Below are positions 53,014-63,310 of a stretch of DNA of 64,000 nucleotides, piece by piece; position 1 is the first letter of the stretch, and each line of letters begins with the position of its first letter. The stretch comes from Daphnia carinata (lineage: Eukaryota; Arthropoda; Branchiopoda; Diplostraca; Daphniidae). The DNA lies in NCBI RefSeq assembly GCF_022539665.2, contig NC_081338.1, positions 992,001 to 1,056,000 on the forward strand, given 5' to 3'. Both the position numbers and the translations under genes were made by a program. Below the pieces are notes generated by a model. That model had not been told where the DNA came from and made no database searches. It saw only the letters and a program-made list of their open reading frames with translations.

Positions 53014-53764
53014 TATTATTATCAGGGGTGTTAAAGAATGATATTTCAATTTGTCTACTGGTATCTAAGAGTCTACTGGTATTTACGATTTCTGTGGTTT
53101 GGGTCAATTCTAGATATCCAATACCTTTAAGGATTATTTGGGAATTGGAAACATTACTAGATTTATCTCTCCATACTATTGTATTATTATTTTGAATGAT
53201 TTGGCCGTCTTGTTGGGTAGCATTTAAATATCCAAAAGGGCTTTCAATTGGGCTTTCAGGGGTTTCCTGTCTTAATGTTATCTCTTCTGCAAGGCAATTT
53301 AGGACGCGATATTCTTTAATGGCATACCACGCACCCTCTCCCGTTGGGGTTGCTGTGAAACTTAATGAGGTTGGGGTGGCCTGCATAATATTGCCTCCGC
53401 ATCTCTTATCGTTAACCATTTCCCAACATTCTAACGGTGAAATCAGTTTTGTTTCTTGGGAGAAAACCGTGTCGAATGATCCAACCCAAAAGGATCCTGT
53501 AATTTTTTTTGTTTTTATCCATTGTTTACAAGTCCATCCTTTCCATGTTTTAATGGGTTTTTGTTTTGTCATTAGGGTATAACTAGTGGGGAAACGTGGG
53601 AAATGTAGCCTGGTTCCGACATTTTCTTTATCGCAATAATAGGGTGAATTTATATCCAGTATGCCTCTTGTTTTCACATTCTTACAATCGCATACGGACA
53701 CGTAAATTGTTTGGGAAGTTTCAAGGGTAGCTAACACGCAAATTACTAGTAGGATTATCTCCAT
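52982..53764 (-). pseudogene. env: E6 env-like glycoprotein, N-terminal part
   Basis: Starts at the ATG 53764-53762 right after a CAG acceptor, with signal peptide MEIILLVICVLATLETS and CDCKNVKTRGIL. Homologous to E5 env through WTCKQWIKTKKITGSFWVG, LSFTATPTGEGAWYAIKEY and RQIEISFFNTPDNN, where the 289-bp insertion interrupts it. This copy shows the uninterrupted N-terminus that E5 has lost by a phase change. Confidence 0.85.
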
Positions 53765-53785
53765 CTGTTATATAAAAAAAATAGT
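53765..53785 (-). promoter_or_regulatory. E6 env 3' splice site
   Basis: Minus strand TATTTTTTTTATATAACAG immediately before the env ATG, preceded by a long A run from the plus-strand T tract at 53804-53822. Confidence 0.65.
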
Positions 53786-53830
53786 AATTTTATTACTACA
53801 GGTTTTTTTTTTTTTTTTTTTTAGTTTTGC

Positions 53831-56800
53831 TTAATAAGTTCTTTTCCTAAGATTATAGCGGGCATTTCCCGAATTGGTTGGGGTGTTTAGTTCGGCATAG
53901 GACATTCTTTGGTTTTTGATCAGGGGTACAGGATTCGTGGAGTTTTTTTCTGTTTTCAAATTTAATGGGCCAATCTCTGTTGTTACATTTTTACGTGGTC
54001 TTCCAGGGCCTCTTTTGATTTTACTTTCGATTTTCACGTTTGGATTTAGTATTTCTGTGGTGTTTGGTACACTTTCTCGAGGGATATAGAGTTTCAGGCG
54101 ATTAGAGTGAACTGTTGCTTTTTGTTTTTTGTTTTCAATGTTTTCGACCTCGTAAGTTATGTCTGAGAAGTTTCGTGTGATTCGGAACGGTCCGTTCCAT
54201 CTGTTAATGAATTTACCTGCTGATGGTGGAGCTTTTAGCATTACTAAGTCACCAATTTTATACGCAATTCCTTTTGCTCTTTCATCGTAGTATCCTTTCT
54301 GTTTAGTTTGTGCTTTGAAGAGGTGACTTCTTGCCAGGTCTTGAGCGTTTCTCCATTTTTGGTAGTATAATCCACTACTGCCTTCGTCGTGCTCGAAGTT
54401 CCGATTTATTTTTATGTCGTTAGGTAGAATTGGTTCTCTTCCGAAGAAAAGGTAAAATGGGGTGTCCTTTAGCGTAGCTTGTTGTGATGTGTTGTACGCC
54501 AAGGTGACAAATGGTAGGTATTTGTCCCACTCTTCTGGTTCATCTACTACGTAGCAAGCTAGCATATCACACAGAGTTCTGTTGAATCTTTCTACTAGTC
54601 CGTCGGTTTGCGGATGGTAGGCGGTAGTTCTTATTTGCTTGATTTTAAAAAGTTTACACATTTCTTGAACAAGGCTCGAAAGGAAATTCGTTCCTTGGTC
54701 GGTTAGCACAATCTCGGGTGCTCCATATTTCGTTATCACTTTATTTACCATAATGGATGCGATTGTTTGGGCGGTCTGGTTTTTCATTGGAAATGCAAAA
54801 ACGAAACGACTGGCATAATCAGACAGAACTAGAACATATTTATATCCCTTAACACTTTCTTGAATTGGTCCTACTATATCCATTGCAATGCGTTGCCATA
54901 CTCTGTCAACTGGTGGCAGAGGTTGCAATGGTGCTATCGTTGCGCCGAAGGCTTTACGCCTTGCACATCTTAAGCAACTGTTAACGTATGTCGTAACATC
55001 TGTTCTCATGCTTGGCCAAAAATATTGTCTTTGTAGTCTCGCTAAAGTCTTCGCAATTCCTAAATGTCCTGCTAACATGTGATCATGATTTTCTTCCATT
55101 ATTTCTCTTATTGTATTTCCTGGCACCACTAGTCTTCCATATTTGTCTACTAATTCACCTTTTTCGTTTATCTTATATCCATTTATATTCTCTTCCTTTC
55201 TGGTTCCCTGTTTCTTTTTTTTCATTAAATTACCTATAATTCTTCTGCAATTTATATCGTTATGCTGTAGTCGAACCCATTCGCTTTCTTCCTCTTTAAT
55301 TTCGCTTTTAATCGCTCTTGCGTCTACACTAGCTATAGTTGCTACTGGGGTACGACTAAGGGTATCCGCATTTTGGTGCGATTTACCTGGTCGATATCCA
55401 ATTACGATGTCATATTCTTGGATTTTGAGTGCCCATCTAGCTAGTCGTCCTGCTGGTTCCGCTTTACTCATTAACCATTCTAACGGTCGGTGGTCGGTGT
55501 ATACTGTAAATTTACGTCCGTATAGGTAGGTTCGAAATACGTTGATTGCATGAACGATCGCATAAGCTTCCTTCTCTGTGGTGGACCACTTGGCTTCGCG
55601 GTCATTCAGATGTTTGGAGCTGTATGCAATGACGACTTCTGTGTCGTCTGATTCACTGAGAACTGGTTCGTTAGTCTCACCTGAATCCGCTGATTGAGGT
55701 AGAGATTGTATTTGTGCCAAGACTGCTCCTATTCCATACCCTGACGCATCCGTATAGATGATAAAGTCGCGCGAAAAATCCGGATAACTCAGGATAGGTC
55801 TAGTGATGAGACAGTTCTTTATACAATTAAAGGCGTCCCCTTCTGACTCTCCCCATTTCCATTCTGCTGACTTTTTCGTAAGTGCAGTCAATGGATGAGC
55901 TTTATCAGCAAAAGCTCTGATAAATTTCCTGTAGTAACTAGCCAAACCTAAGAATGAACTCAATTCTTTTGTATTTTTGGGAGCGGGGTAATCTATAATT
56001 GCTTTTAATTTTTTCAAATTTGGTGTTATCCCTTTTCTAGAAACGATGTATCCGAGATAGTCCAATTCTTCTTTAAAAAATTCACACTTCTTTCTTTTTA
56101 GCTTAAGTCCCGCAATTTCCAGAAGCTCGAAAACTTTATCTAGGTGCGATAGATGTTCCTTAATCGATTTACTAAATATAATTATATCGTCTAAGTATAC
56201 TAGGGCGAATTTGTACAGCACGTCTTTCAGAATGTTATTCATTGCTCTTTGGAACGTACTTGGTGCGTTTGTTAACCCAAATGGCATTCTGTTAAATTCG
56301 TACTGTCCAAATTCGCAAATGAAAGCTGTTTTATATTTATCCTTTTCTTCAATCTCGATTTGCCAGTATCCGCTCAAAAGATCCAATGATGAAAAATACA
56401 TAGACCCGCACAATGCATCCACAGTATCGTCAATTCTTGGTAAAGGGTATTTATCTTTAATTGTTATTTTATTTAGCGGCCTATAGTCGATGCACATACG
56501 CATCTCTCCATCCTTTTTGGGTACCATTACGATGGCTGCGGCAAACGGGCTGTGGCTCTCCCTTATTATCTTATTTTTTAGCATTACTTCAATTTTAGAT
56601 TTTACGGTTTCTTTCAGTGCTTCGGGTGTTCTACGGAGTCGTTGATTAATCGGGATGTCATGTCCGGTATTTATAAAATGTTTTACTCGTGATACGAGAC
56701 CAAGGTCTGATTCCTTGTCCGCAAATAATTGCTCATGTTTGTTAAGTAAGTTTTTTACTTTTGTTAAGACTTCAGTTTCAAATTCTGGGATATTGAATTG

Positions 56801-57466
56801 TGGTGGTTGGCTATCTAGCGCTTTCGTCTTGTCTTGTTTCGAGATATCACACTGGCTGAAAGGTTCTAAGTTACGGCGATCTTTTGCTGTTAGTTTTCCC
56901 TCTTGATTGTTAGTAAGTACTGGTATTATTGGTATGTTAATTCCCGCATTCTCGAAGGTTAGGTTATATAACGGTATATTCTGCCTATAGCTATGTTCTA
57001 CGCCTAAATGGTCATAGCATATTTCTCTATTTCTAGTATTAATTTTCACGTTATTGTTAGATAGAAAATCTAAGCCTAAAATGCAATCTTCGTTCAGTTT
57101 TTCTATGGCATAGAAGTAGTGATTGATTAAATGGTTATTATTTATGGTAATTGTTAGTTCATATTGCCCTATTGATTTTAGTGTCTGACCGGATACGGTC
57201 CTAAATGTGGGCATATTTTTATTTTTTATTTGTTTTAGTTCTTTTTCATTTATGCTGAGTAAGGTATCTGCGGAAACTAGACTGGCTGCTGCTCCAGTGT
57301 CTATCAAAGCTCTAATTACTATTCCATAAATTCTAATGGGTATGCGTATTAGTTGGGGTATGTTAGAATCTAATTTATCCGATTTTATGCTACTGCGGGT
57401 TAGTGCCTTATCTATTCTATTTGTTGGTGATTCGCATAATTCATAAGTGCCATATTGGTCCAACAT
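53831..57466 (-). CDS. pol: E6 Pol: protease, RT, RNase H, integrase (1211 aa)
   Basis: Uninterrupted, with all motifs: protease ALIDTGAAASLVS and CILGLDFLSNN; RT MCIDYRPLNKITIKDKYPLP and LVYLDDIIIFS; RNase H FIIYTDASGYGIGAVLAQ and TDHRPLEWL; integrase HDHMLAGHLGIAKT, CLRCARRK, AMDIVGP, LTDQGTNFLSS, GLVERFNRTL, and the GPFRITRNFS module. It lacks most of the E/K/R linker between RNase H and integrase that E3 and E5 carry, which accounts for the 75-residue difference in length. The opening ATG lies in the gag overlap. Confidence 0.96.
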   Translation of the reverse strand: MLDQYGTYELCESPTNRIDKALTRSSIKSDKLDSNIPQLIRIPIRIYGIVIRALIDTGAAASLVSADTLLSINEKELKQIKNKNMPTFRTVSGQTLKSIGQYELTITINNNHLINHYFYAIEKLNEDCILGLDFLSNNNVKINTRNREICYDHLGVEHSYRQNIPLYNLTFENAGINIPIIPVLTNNQEGKLTAKDRRNLEPFSQCDISKQDKTKALDSQPPQFNIPEFETEVLTKVKNLLNKHEQLFADKESDLGLVSRVKHFINTGHDIPINQRLRRTPEALKETVKSKIEVMLKNKIIRESHSPFAAAIVMVPKKDGEMRMCIDYRPLNKITIKDKYPLPRIDDTVDALCGSMYFSSLDLLSGYWQIEIEEKDKYKTAFICEFGQYEFNRMPFGLTNAPSTFQRAMNNILKDVLYKFALVYLDDIIIFSKSIKEHLSHLDKVFELLEIAGLKLKRKKCEFFKEELDYLGYIVSRKGITPNLKKLKAIIDYPAPKNTKELSSFLGLASYYRKFIRAFADKAHPLTALTKKSAEWKWGESEGDAFNCIKNCLITRPILSYPDFSRDFIIYTDASGYGIGAVLAQIQSLPQSADSGETNEPVLSESDDTEVVIAYSSKHLNDREAKWSTTEKEAYAIVHAINVFRTYLYGRKFTVYTDHRPLEWLMSKAEPAGRLARWALKIQEYDIVIGYRPGKSHQNADTLSRTPVATIASVDARAIKSEIKEEESEWVRLQHNDINCRRIIGNLMKKKKQGTRKEENINGYKINEKGELVDKYGRLVVPGNTIREIMEENHDHMLAGHLGIAKTLARLQRQYFWPSMRTDVTTYVNSCLRCARRKAFGATIAPLQPLPPVDRVWQRIAMDIVGPIQESVKGYKYVLVLSDYASRFVFAFPMKNQTAQTIASIMVNKVITKYGAPEIVLTDQGTNFLSSLVQEMCKLFKIKQIRTTAYHPQTDGLVERFNRTLCDMLACYVVDEPEEWDKYLPFVTLAYNTSQQATLKDTPFYLFFGREPILPNDIKINRNFEHDEGSSGLYYQKWRNAQDLARSHLFKAQTKQKGYYDERAKGIAYKIGDLVMLKAPPSAGKFINRWNGPFRITRNFSDITYEVENIENKKQKATVHSNRLKLYIPRESVPNTTEILNPNVKIESKIKRGPGRPRKNVTTEIGPLNLKTEKNSTNPVPLIKNQRMSYAELNTPTNSGNARYNLRKRTY

Positions 57467-60174
57467 TCTCTTGCTATGTGTCCCTTTTTGTTACACTTAT
57501 GACAAATTATATCTCTGTTTACTGGGGTACGGACTCCTGTACTGCGATATTGGCGATTGCTATCGTTTTGCTGCGGGTACCTGATATCTGCGTGGTTGTT
57601 AGTCCTGAAAGGTTGTTGGTATCTTCCCGGTTGATGTGTATAGGGGTGGTTTCGTTGGTGTCGGAAGCCTGTTGTATATGTTGGCTCACGATCCCTTATT
57701 GGTGCGTTATGCCTCCAACGTTGTGTAGGTTCGTTTCTCCTAAACGGGCTCGCTTCTCTGCTTTTTGAAAAACTCGGTTCTCTACTGCGTGAATAACTTG
57801 ACGCTCTGCTGCGGTCTAAGGTATCTCGGAAACGGACTCTGCCTGAGTACTGTTCTCTGGGGTAACCTGGTCTACCTTGGCGTATGTTCGACTGCCGTCC
57901 GCTGTTGCCGTAACGGTCGGTGGCTGCAATCTGCACACTGCTTTCCTGTGATGATTCACGATCTTTATTAAAACATTCCAACTCTAATAATCTCTGGCTA
58001 AGTTGTTCTAGTTCAGTTTTTTGTTTAGACAATTCGTGATCTTGTTCTTTCTCACGGTCTGTAATTCCAGCAATTACTGCCGTTATTTCTCTATCTTCAT
58101 TATTTTCCTTTTCGTGCAATATCTGTTCTGATATGAACAGTTGTTTGCAAAGCGAATCGAAGTCGTCGGATTTTTCTGGCATTCTGAGGTATAGCTCCGC
58201 TTTTACTTTAGGTAAGATCCCTTGAAGTAATATTTTTATCTTTGTCGTATCTCTCATCTTCTTTACTTTATTAAATAGTTGATCCTCTATTATTGTTTTG
58301 TCGTGGTCGAGTTTTTCTTCCTTTCCCTCTATGGTGTCGTATAGGCTGTTTAATCTCGACACGAAAGCTCTGCAATTTTCTTCAGGTTTCTGCTTTATCT
58401 TCATTAGTTTTTTCTTCAGCGCTGCTATGTCAAATGCATCTTGAAATCTTTCAATTATTGCTGCTTTCCACTCTCCATATTCCAGCTCGTCTCCTTTCTC
58501 GTCGACGTAAGCTTCATGCCATTCCATGGCTTCTCCTTTAAGTCGGTCCGAGAAGAATCGTAGCTTTTGCTCGTCGTCCCAGTTGTTATTTCGGGCCACG
58601 TGCTCAGCTGCTTTGAGCCATTCGGTTATTAATTTATCGGTGCTTTTACCCTTGAATGGCGGGATGGATTTCTTGTCTTCCCTCGAAAAAAGTTCTCCCA
58701 GCACTCTTACAATGGGTTGAGTGATGCTCATCATGGCCTCTTCTTCAGCGGTATATTTTCTGCTTCCTAGATCCGGTCTGGTGGAATCGTCGTGGTGTTT
58801 ACCCATGGTCCTTTTGAGATGATAGTTTTCTTTTTCCAAGGAGGTTATATTTTTACTTTGGGATTCAACTTGTTTTCCCAATAGTTCAATAACTTTTTGC
58901 AGTTCTGTTATTTGCTCAGCTTCAAGTTCAAAATGTAGTGATTTATCTTGCACTTCACTTAACGAGGATAGGTCGTGTATTTCATTAATTAATCTTGTTA
59001 CTTCCCCGGGCTGTTCCTGTTTTGTATGGGTCTCTTCGGCTTCGATGAATAGAAGTTCTCGTTGTTTATACTCTGCGATACGATTCTCCAGGCGGGATAT
59101 TTTATTTTCTTGTTCTGCTGTCTGCTTTTTTATTTGCTGAAGTGCTCGATCAAGGTCTTTATTTTTAAGAACAGTTTCTGCTTGTGTCTTAGTTAGCGTG
59201 ACTTTTTCTGCTTTTGACTTGTCTAGCTGAGTTTTTATTTCGTTTGTAGCTGCTTCTAATTCTTTTATCCTTTCAACGTTTACTGCTATCTGTTTTCTGG
59301 TACTGTTTAGTTTTTCTTGTAGTTGGATATTTTCTGCTTCGAGTTTATTAATTGTCTCTTGACCCTCTCTTTCAACGTTTTCGGTAATTTCTTCTCTCTT
59401 TTTCAGCCGGTCTTCGAAATATTTTTCAGCTTCTTGTGATTTTTGTAAGTCACTCTCCAATTCTGCAATTCGGGTATTTGCTTTTTCAAGTGAATTTTTC
59501 AAGGACTCGTTGTTTTCTTGCAGGCGCTCTAGGGAACTGCTGAGCGTGTACTTTGAACTCTTTGCCTTTTTCTTGTTGCTCTCGATCTGTTTTCGTAGAT
59601 TGGTATTTTCTGCGGTAATCTGATCTTTTGCTTGCTGCTCTTCTACTTGCTGGTGTAGAGTTTCACTTTGAAGGACAGCTAACGTTTTGCTGAGGAATTC
59701 TTTTTCTTTGCCGTGGACTGTTTTTAACTGGTGGATAAGAGTGTCGACGAAATTATTTTCTTCGCCAGATTTCGCTAGTTGACTTTTTAAGGCTTCAGTG
59801 GTCTTGCTGATTGACTCGTGTGAGGTGGTGTCGTCTTTTGTCTCGAGATTTTGCTTTATTAGTGAGTGAGTGTATAGTTGTAGAGCGTTGTTTAGCTCTC
59901 TGTGGGAGAGTTTTCTCCTTTCTTCCAATTGTTTTATATTTGTTGTTGTTGAAGTTGTTTGGTATGTTTTATTTTTCTCGAGGAGATAGTTATATTCTAG
60001 CTCTACGAGCTCTTTCCACTTTATAGCAAAATTTTCTTTGAGGGTTTGTGTCTCAGAGTTTTGTGTTGGTAAGGTAGGATATAGTGGAGGTAATGTTACG
60101 ACGGGTAAGTCTGGGTAGATCGGGTTGGTTTCGAGAGTTGCCACTACTTGTATATCTTTAAAAGTGCTATACAT
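57412..60174 (-). CDS. gag: E6 Gag with long coiled coil and CCHC knuckle (920 aa)
   Basis: Starts at the ATG 60174-60172, eight bases after the GGTAAG donor. Coiled coil at about 60-450 with the segment KKAKSSKYTLSSSLERLQEN shared with E5; the gag domain at about 490-690 (IPPFKGKSTDKLITEWLKAA, MKIKQKPEENCRAFVSRLNS); an Arg/Ser/Pro-rich tail; the knuckle CHKCNKKGHIAREC near 888-901. No stops. Together with E5 this shows that the extended gag is an established family trait. Confidence 0.93.
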   Translation of the reverse strand: MYSTFKDIQVVATLETNPIYPDLPVVTLPPLYPTLPTQNSETQTLKENFAIKWKELVELEYNYLLEKNKTYQTTSTTTNIKQLEERRKLSHRELNNALQLYTHSLIKQNLETKDDTTSHESISKTTEALKSQLAKSGEENNFVDTLIHQLKTVHGKEKEFLSKTLAVLQSETLHQQVEEQQAKDQITAENTNLRKQIESNKKKAKSSKYTLSSSLERLQENNESLKNSLEKANTRIAELESDLQKSQEAEKYFEDRLKKREEITENVEREGQETINKLEAENIQLQEKLNSTRKQIAVNVERIKELEAATNEIKTQLDKSKAEKVTLTKTQAETVLKNKDLDRALQQIKKQTAEQENKISRLENRIAEYKQRELLFIEAEETHTKQEQPGEVTRLINEIHDLSSLSEVQDKSLHFELEAEQITELQKVIELLGKQVESQSKNITSLEKENYHLKRTMGKHHDDSTRPDLGSRKYTAEEEAMMSITQPIVRVLGELFSREDKKSIPPFKGKSTDKLITEWLKAAEHVARNNNWDDEQKLRFFSDRLKGEAMEWHEAYVDEKGDELEYGEWKAAIIERFQDAFDIAALKKKLMKIKQKPEENCRAFVSRLNSLYDTIEGKEEKLDHDKTIIEDQLFNKVKKMRDTTKIKILLQGILPKVKAELYLRMPEKSDDFDSLCKQLFISEQILHEKENNEDREITAVIAGITDREKEQDHELSKQKTELEQLSQRLLELECFNKDRESSQESSVQIAATDRYGNSGRQSNIRQGRPGYPREQYSGRVRFRDTLDRSRASSYSRSREPSFSKSREASPFRRNEPTQRWRHNAPIRDREPTYTTGFRHQRNHPYTHQPGRYQQPFRTNNHADIRYPQQNDSNRQYRSTGVRTPVNRDIICHKCNKKGHIARECWTNMALMNYANHQQIE

Positions 60175-60177
60175 TCG

Positions 60178-60190
60178 CTTACCTCGTCTA
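60178..60190 (-). promoter_or_regulatory. E6 5' splice site before the gag ATG
   Basis: Minus strand GAG-GTAAGCGAATG: a consensus donor ending eight bases before the gag ATG, at the same place as in E5. Confidence 0.65.
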
Positions 60191-60283
60191 CGTCAACTTC
60201 GGACTCGTATATTTTGCTCTTACTTCATGTGGTACGCATGTACTTTTAGGGTTTATTACGGTGAACCTTTTATATATCTGAAT

Positions 60284-60301
60284 GTCTCGTTGGGACCTCC
60301 A
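60284..60301 (-). promoter_or_regulatory. E6 primer binding site
   Basis: Minus strand TGGAGGTCCCAACGAGAC two bases from the LTR end; identical to E5. Confidence 0.82.
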
Positions 60302-60303
60302 AA

Positions 60304-60720
60304 TGTAAGGTTCTCATAACCGTTTATTATACCCCAGTACAAGTGCACACAGTGACAGAGCAAAGGCAACTCCGATTAATGATTAAGAAACACGGGTTTA
60401 TATACCAGTAAGGGGCTACAGCAGCGCACGTCATGGTGATAATTAGCATCACGCTTAGACGGCGGGGGCGTGACAAGGTCATGGCGCGATGGCTGTATAC
60501 CACGCGCCATACCCAACTCCGTGTCATGGAGGCGCTGCGCTAAACATACTCAGAGCGGCTCCTATTCGATAGGTGATGACGTAGTGTGTACACTACGCGT
60601 CGCACTTACGTCAAGGATAGCATAGGCTACCGTCAAGTAGGCTATACATGAAAGTGTATATCGACGCACTTACCCCTTAGTTATAGGACTTTTTAAAAAT
60701 GTATTTAGACTGGTTCAGTC
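60304..60720 (-). repeat. E6 5' LTR, outer edge not determinable
   Basis: Inner end GAACCTTACA on the minus strand. A TATATAAA box is at 60405-60398 and an AATAAA signal at about 60327-60322. The sequence is more GC-rich than its surroundings (60450-60620) and unlike the E3/E5 LTRs. The partner LTR is missing, so 60720 is only an estimate. Confidence 0.5.
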
Positions 60721-61272
60721 TACCTCTGATAAGCAGCAACCGTTTGAATCTCTTTTTGTTCGTAAGAAGATAAGATGAGGAAACGAGATGATTCCGCTTA
60801 CCCTACTGTTTGCATTGTTTGATCAGCTTTAATATTTTTATTATACTATGAAGTAGATTACAAAATATTCAATGAAGAATTTTCCTGTCTAGTTTCTATT
60901 CTGGCCACCGTCTCCATACTGCAATTCATTGCTTCGAAACAAAAAATATTAATGACCTAATTTTTCTGTTTCTATACGTGCCATATTATGCCGTTTCCAT
61001 AAAATAAGCTGAAGTCTAAAACTCTAAGCGGAACTGGGAATACTGATAGAAAAGATTGTTTTATTTTGTATATTATGTGATTTTAACTTAGTAATAACCC
61101 ATACGAGGCGGAAGAGGCAAAGAAGGTGGGGGAGGTGATTGGGATTCCTCCTGTTGCCGAATGTTTGTTTTCTTTTCCTGGCATTGCCAACACTACTTTT
61201 ATTCCTTTCTGAATCTGTTGTCAAAATGTTTTCCATCTGTAAAGGCGATTTGCATTACGCCTTTCTTCTTGG
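60721..61272. other. Non-coding region right of E6
   Basis: No gene seen; AT-rich unique-looking DNA. Confidence 0.5.
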
Positions 61273-61274
61273 TA

Positions 61275-62251
61275 GGGGAGACCAGGGCTAATCGGGACAC
61301 GGGTTAGTTGGGAGTAGCTATGTTTTACAAAAACGGTTAATTAAAAAATTATGAAATTTACACATCATATTTGTTAACTACATGGGCATTTGGGGATGAG
61401 TTTTTGTGGTAAAGGTGGCATCCGTTATTGAGATACGGCCATAAGAAATTTTTAAGGGTTCGTAAAATTATGTTGCGCTCTATTAAAATATTTATTTACG
61501 GCTACGTCATTTGATGTAAAATTTTGCAAAAAATAGAGTGAAATCCACTGTTAATTTTCACACATTTCTTTGGTTTAAAAAAGAATTCTGAAACGGTTTG
61601 CTGAAAATCACACATTTTCAAAGACACCACCCATGGAGCAGGTTGGGACAACAAATTCTGGGGTAAAATGGGACGGGATAAAGCTTTTCCGTGGCCGAAT
61701 ATGTAAATTCCTTTCTTGCCACTATGTGAAAGTTTGTCCAAACAATATTAGAACTCAGCTGTGATTTTATATTTTGTATTTTCATCATTCGTATTTCAGT
61801 AAAAAAAAAAAAAAAGTTTTTTTGACGGTGACCTTACTTTTTGTCGTTTCATCTTGTCAATTTTCTAGTCTCTGGCAATTTTATAAAATTCTCGCAGATT
61901 GATTAAACGAACCATGCCAAACTATATACTGGCTGGTTTGTAATGAGACAACGTACTTGGAAACTTTTTTTTACAAAATTGTAGGACCAGCCAGTAGCAT
62001 GATATTAGCTCTGTCCTGAGTTACCCCATGTCCGTCCCAAGTTACCCCGGTCATCGAGTGAGCTAACGGATTTGAAGTAAATTTCAGTATTTTTTTTTAC
62101 CACTAAAAATGAAAATACTTTCCTTAAAAAAATACTGTGTATAGATAAAGGCATTGTGGTTTTAATGGAAAAGAAAAGTTATGTTTATCTCTCATTAGTC
62201 GAAAGTTATTCGAGAAAAAAGAAACTCGTCCCGAGTAGCCCCGGTCTCCCC
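61275..62251. mobile_element. MITE-like element with inverted ends and TA flanks
   Basis: 977 bp. The left end GGGGAGACCAGGGCTAATCG and the right end, read in reverse, GGGGAGACCGGGGCTACTCG are inverted repeats flanked by TA on both sides. Sub-terminal relatives of the same motif occur inside (GTCCCAAGTTACCCCGGTC near 62034; GGGGTAAAATGGGACGGG near 61660). No transposase. TA flanks fit Tc1/mariner-type integration. Confidence 0.8.
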
Positions 62252-63310
62252 TATTATCTGAACGACAAATTATATCGAAAAAAAAAACAATACTGATTGA
62301 AGAATATGTTTGCAATGTAATCTAAAAACGAAACTCATACCGAAGCCTTTCCTAACACGGGCAGGATGTTTTCTGTTTTTCCCTATATGGCCCGTATCTT
62401 AATTCTAGGAATTTTGTTAAATGCTTGCATTTGGGGGACCTCAAACAGGCTTCGCCGTCAAACAATGCCTCCTCCGGCGCCAGGGAATAGCAGACGACCA
62501 TCCAGACCAACCGGAGTTTTCCATGACAGCATTCCGCCCAACCATGTTTCCATGATCGCCAAGGAAAAACTTCGCCACTTTAGTAAAAGGTACTGAGTAC
62601 CCAAACCGAGGATTGAACCCTTGGTTGGTTTGTCAAAGAGTATCGTAATCCAGATTGCTACCTAGCACCCTACTATTCGACGTAAATCAATTACAAAGTT
62701 CCTAGCCTGTATGATGTCTCATGCATATATGTTGTTAAGTGCTCCACACAATTGGTTTCGGTTTAATCGCTTATTAGGTGTATTTCCTTACGGTGTGGCA
62801 CAAATGTAAGTACTGGCACATTCCGCTAGCGTTATGAAGTGTTCCGCACAATTTGTTTTGATTTGATCGATTATAAAGGACCACAACGTGATTTTACCCT
62901 ATTTATTTGCGGAATCCTATACCCTATATTATGCAAATCATTTTGCGTAGCACATTCTATCGGGTAGAGCGTAAAACTGATAAACCATCGTGTTAATGTT
63001 CGAATTTGAATGAAAGGCTTTATGTGAATTCCAAGAAATATGTCATTTGGCATACGAACATCGATATCCTCTTGTGATATATCAGTATGGTAATATTCAA
63101 GACTAACACCGATAATCGATAGCATTACAGAAAAACTATAATTGTTTCTCGTGACATCGCATACTTATATTATCATATGAAATTTTAGTACCATAAACTC
63201 AAATACCAGCATGGGTAAACATTGAAAAAAACCGTTATGGAAAAAATGTAAAAGTAAAAATAGGAATGAAGTATTTGATGTATAATTGAATTATGAGTAA
63301 ATTATGGATT
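62252..63310. other. Non-coding region
   Basis: About 1 kb without a supported gene. A 76-codon frame at 62366-62596 starting MFSVFPYMARILILGILLN has an ATG and a hydrophobic start, but no recognisable homology or splice context. See also the tRNA-like stretch at 62597-62690. Confidence 0.45.
62597..62690 (-). repeat. Possible tRNA-derived (SINE-like) remnant
   Basis: On the minus strand AAGGGTTCAATCCTCGGTTT contains a B-box-like GGTTCAATCC, and GCTAGGTAGCAATCTGG upstream could be a decayed A-box region. No cloverleaf can be completed. Confidence 0.2.

Larger units (their letters stand above)
51616..60304 (-). mobile_element. E6: gypsy-clade element related to E5, 3' part lost at the gap
   Basis: Minus-strand element with intact gag (920 aa) and pol (1211 aa), the same primer binding site as E5, the same 55-nt gag-pol overlap and the same splice-site placement. 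Env is broken by a 289-bp insertion and phase changes and is cut by the gap. If E6 is built like E5, about 4.5 kb (rest of env, ankyrin ORF, 3' LTR) should follow to the left of the gap, but none is seen. The 5' LTR continues above 60304. Confidence 0.92.

Noticed and set aside
62366-62596. Small secreted protein gene
   Set aside because: An ATG and a hydrophobic start are present, but there is no family match, splice context or conserved pattern to support it.
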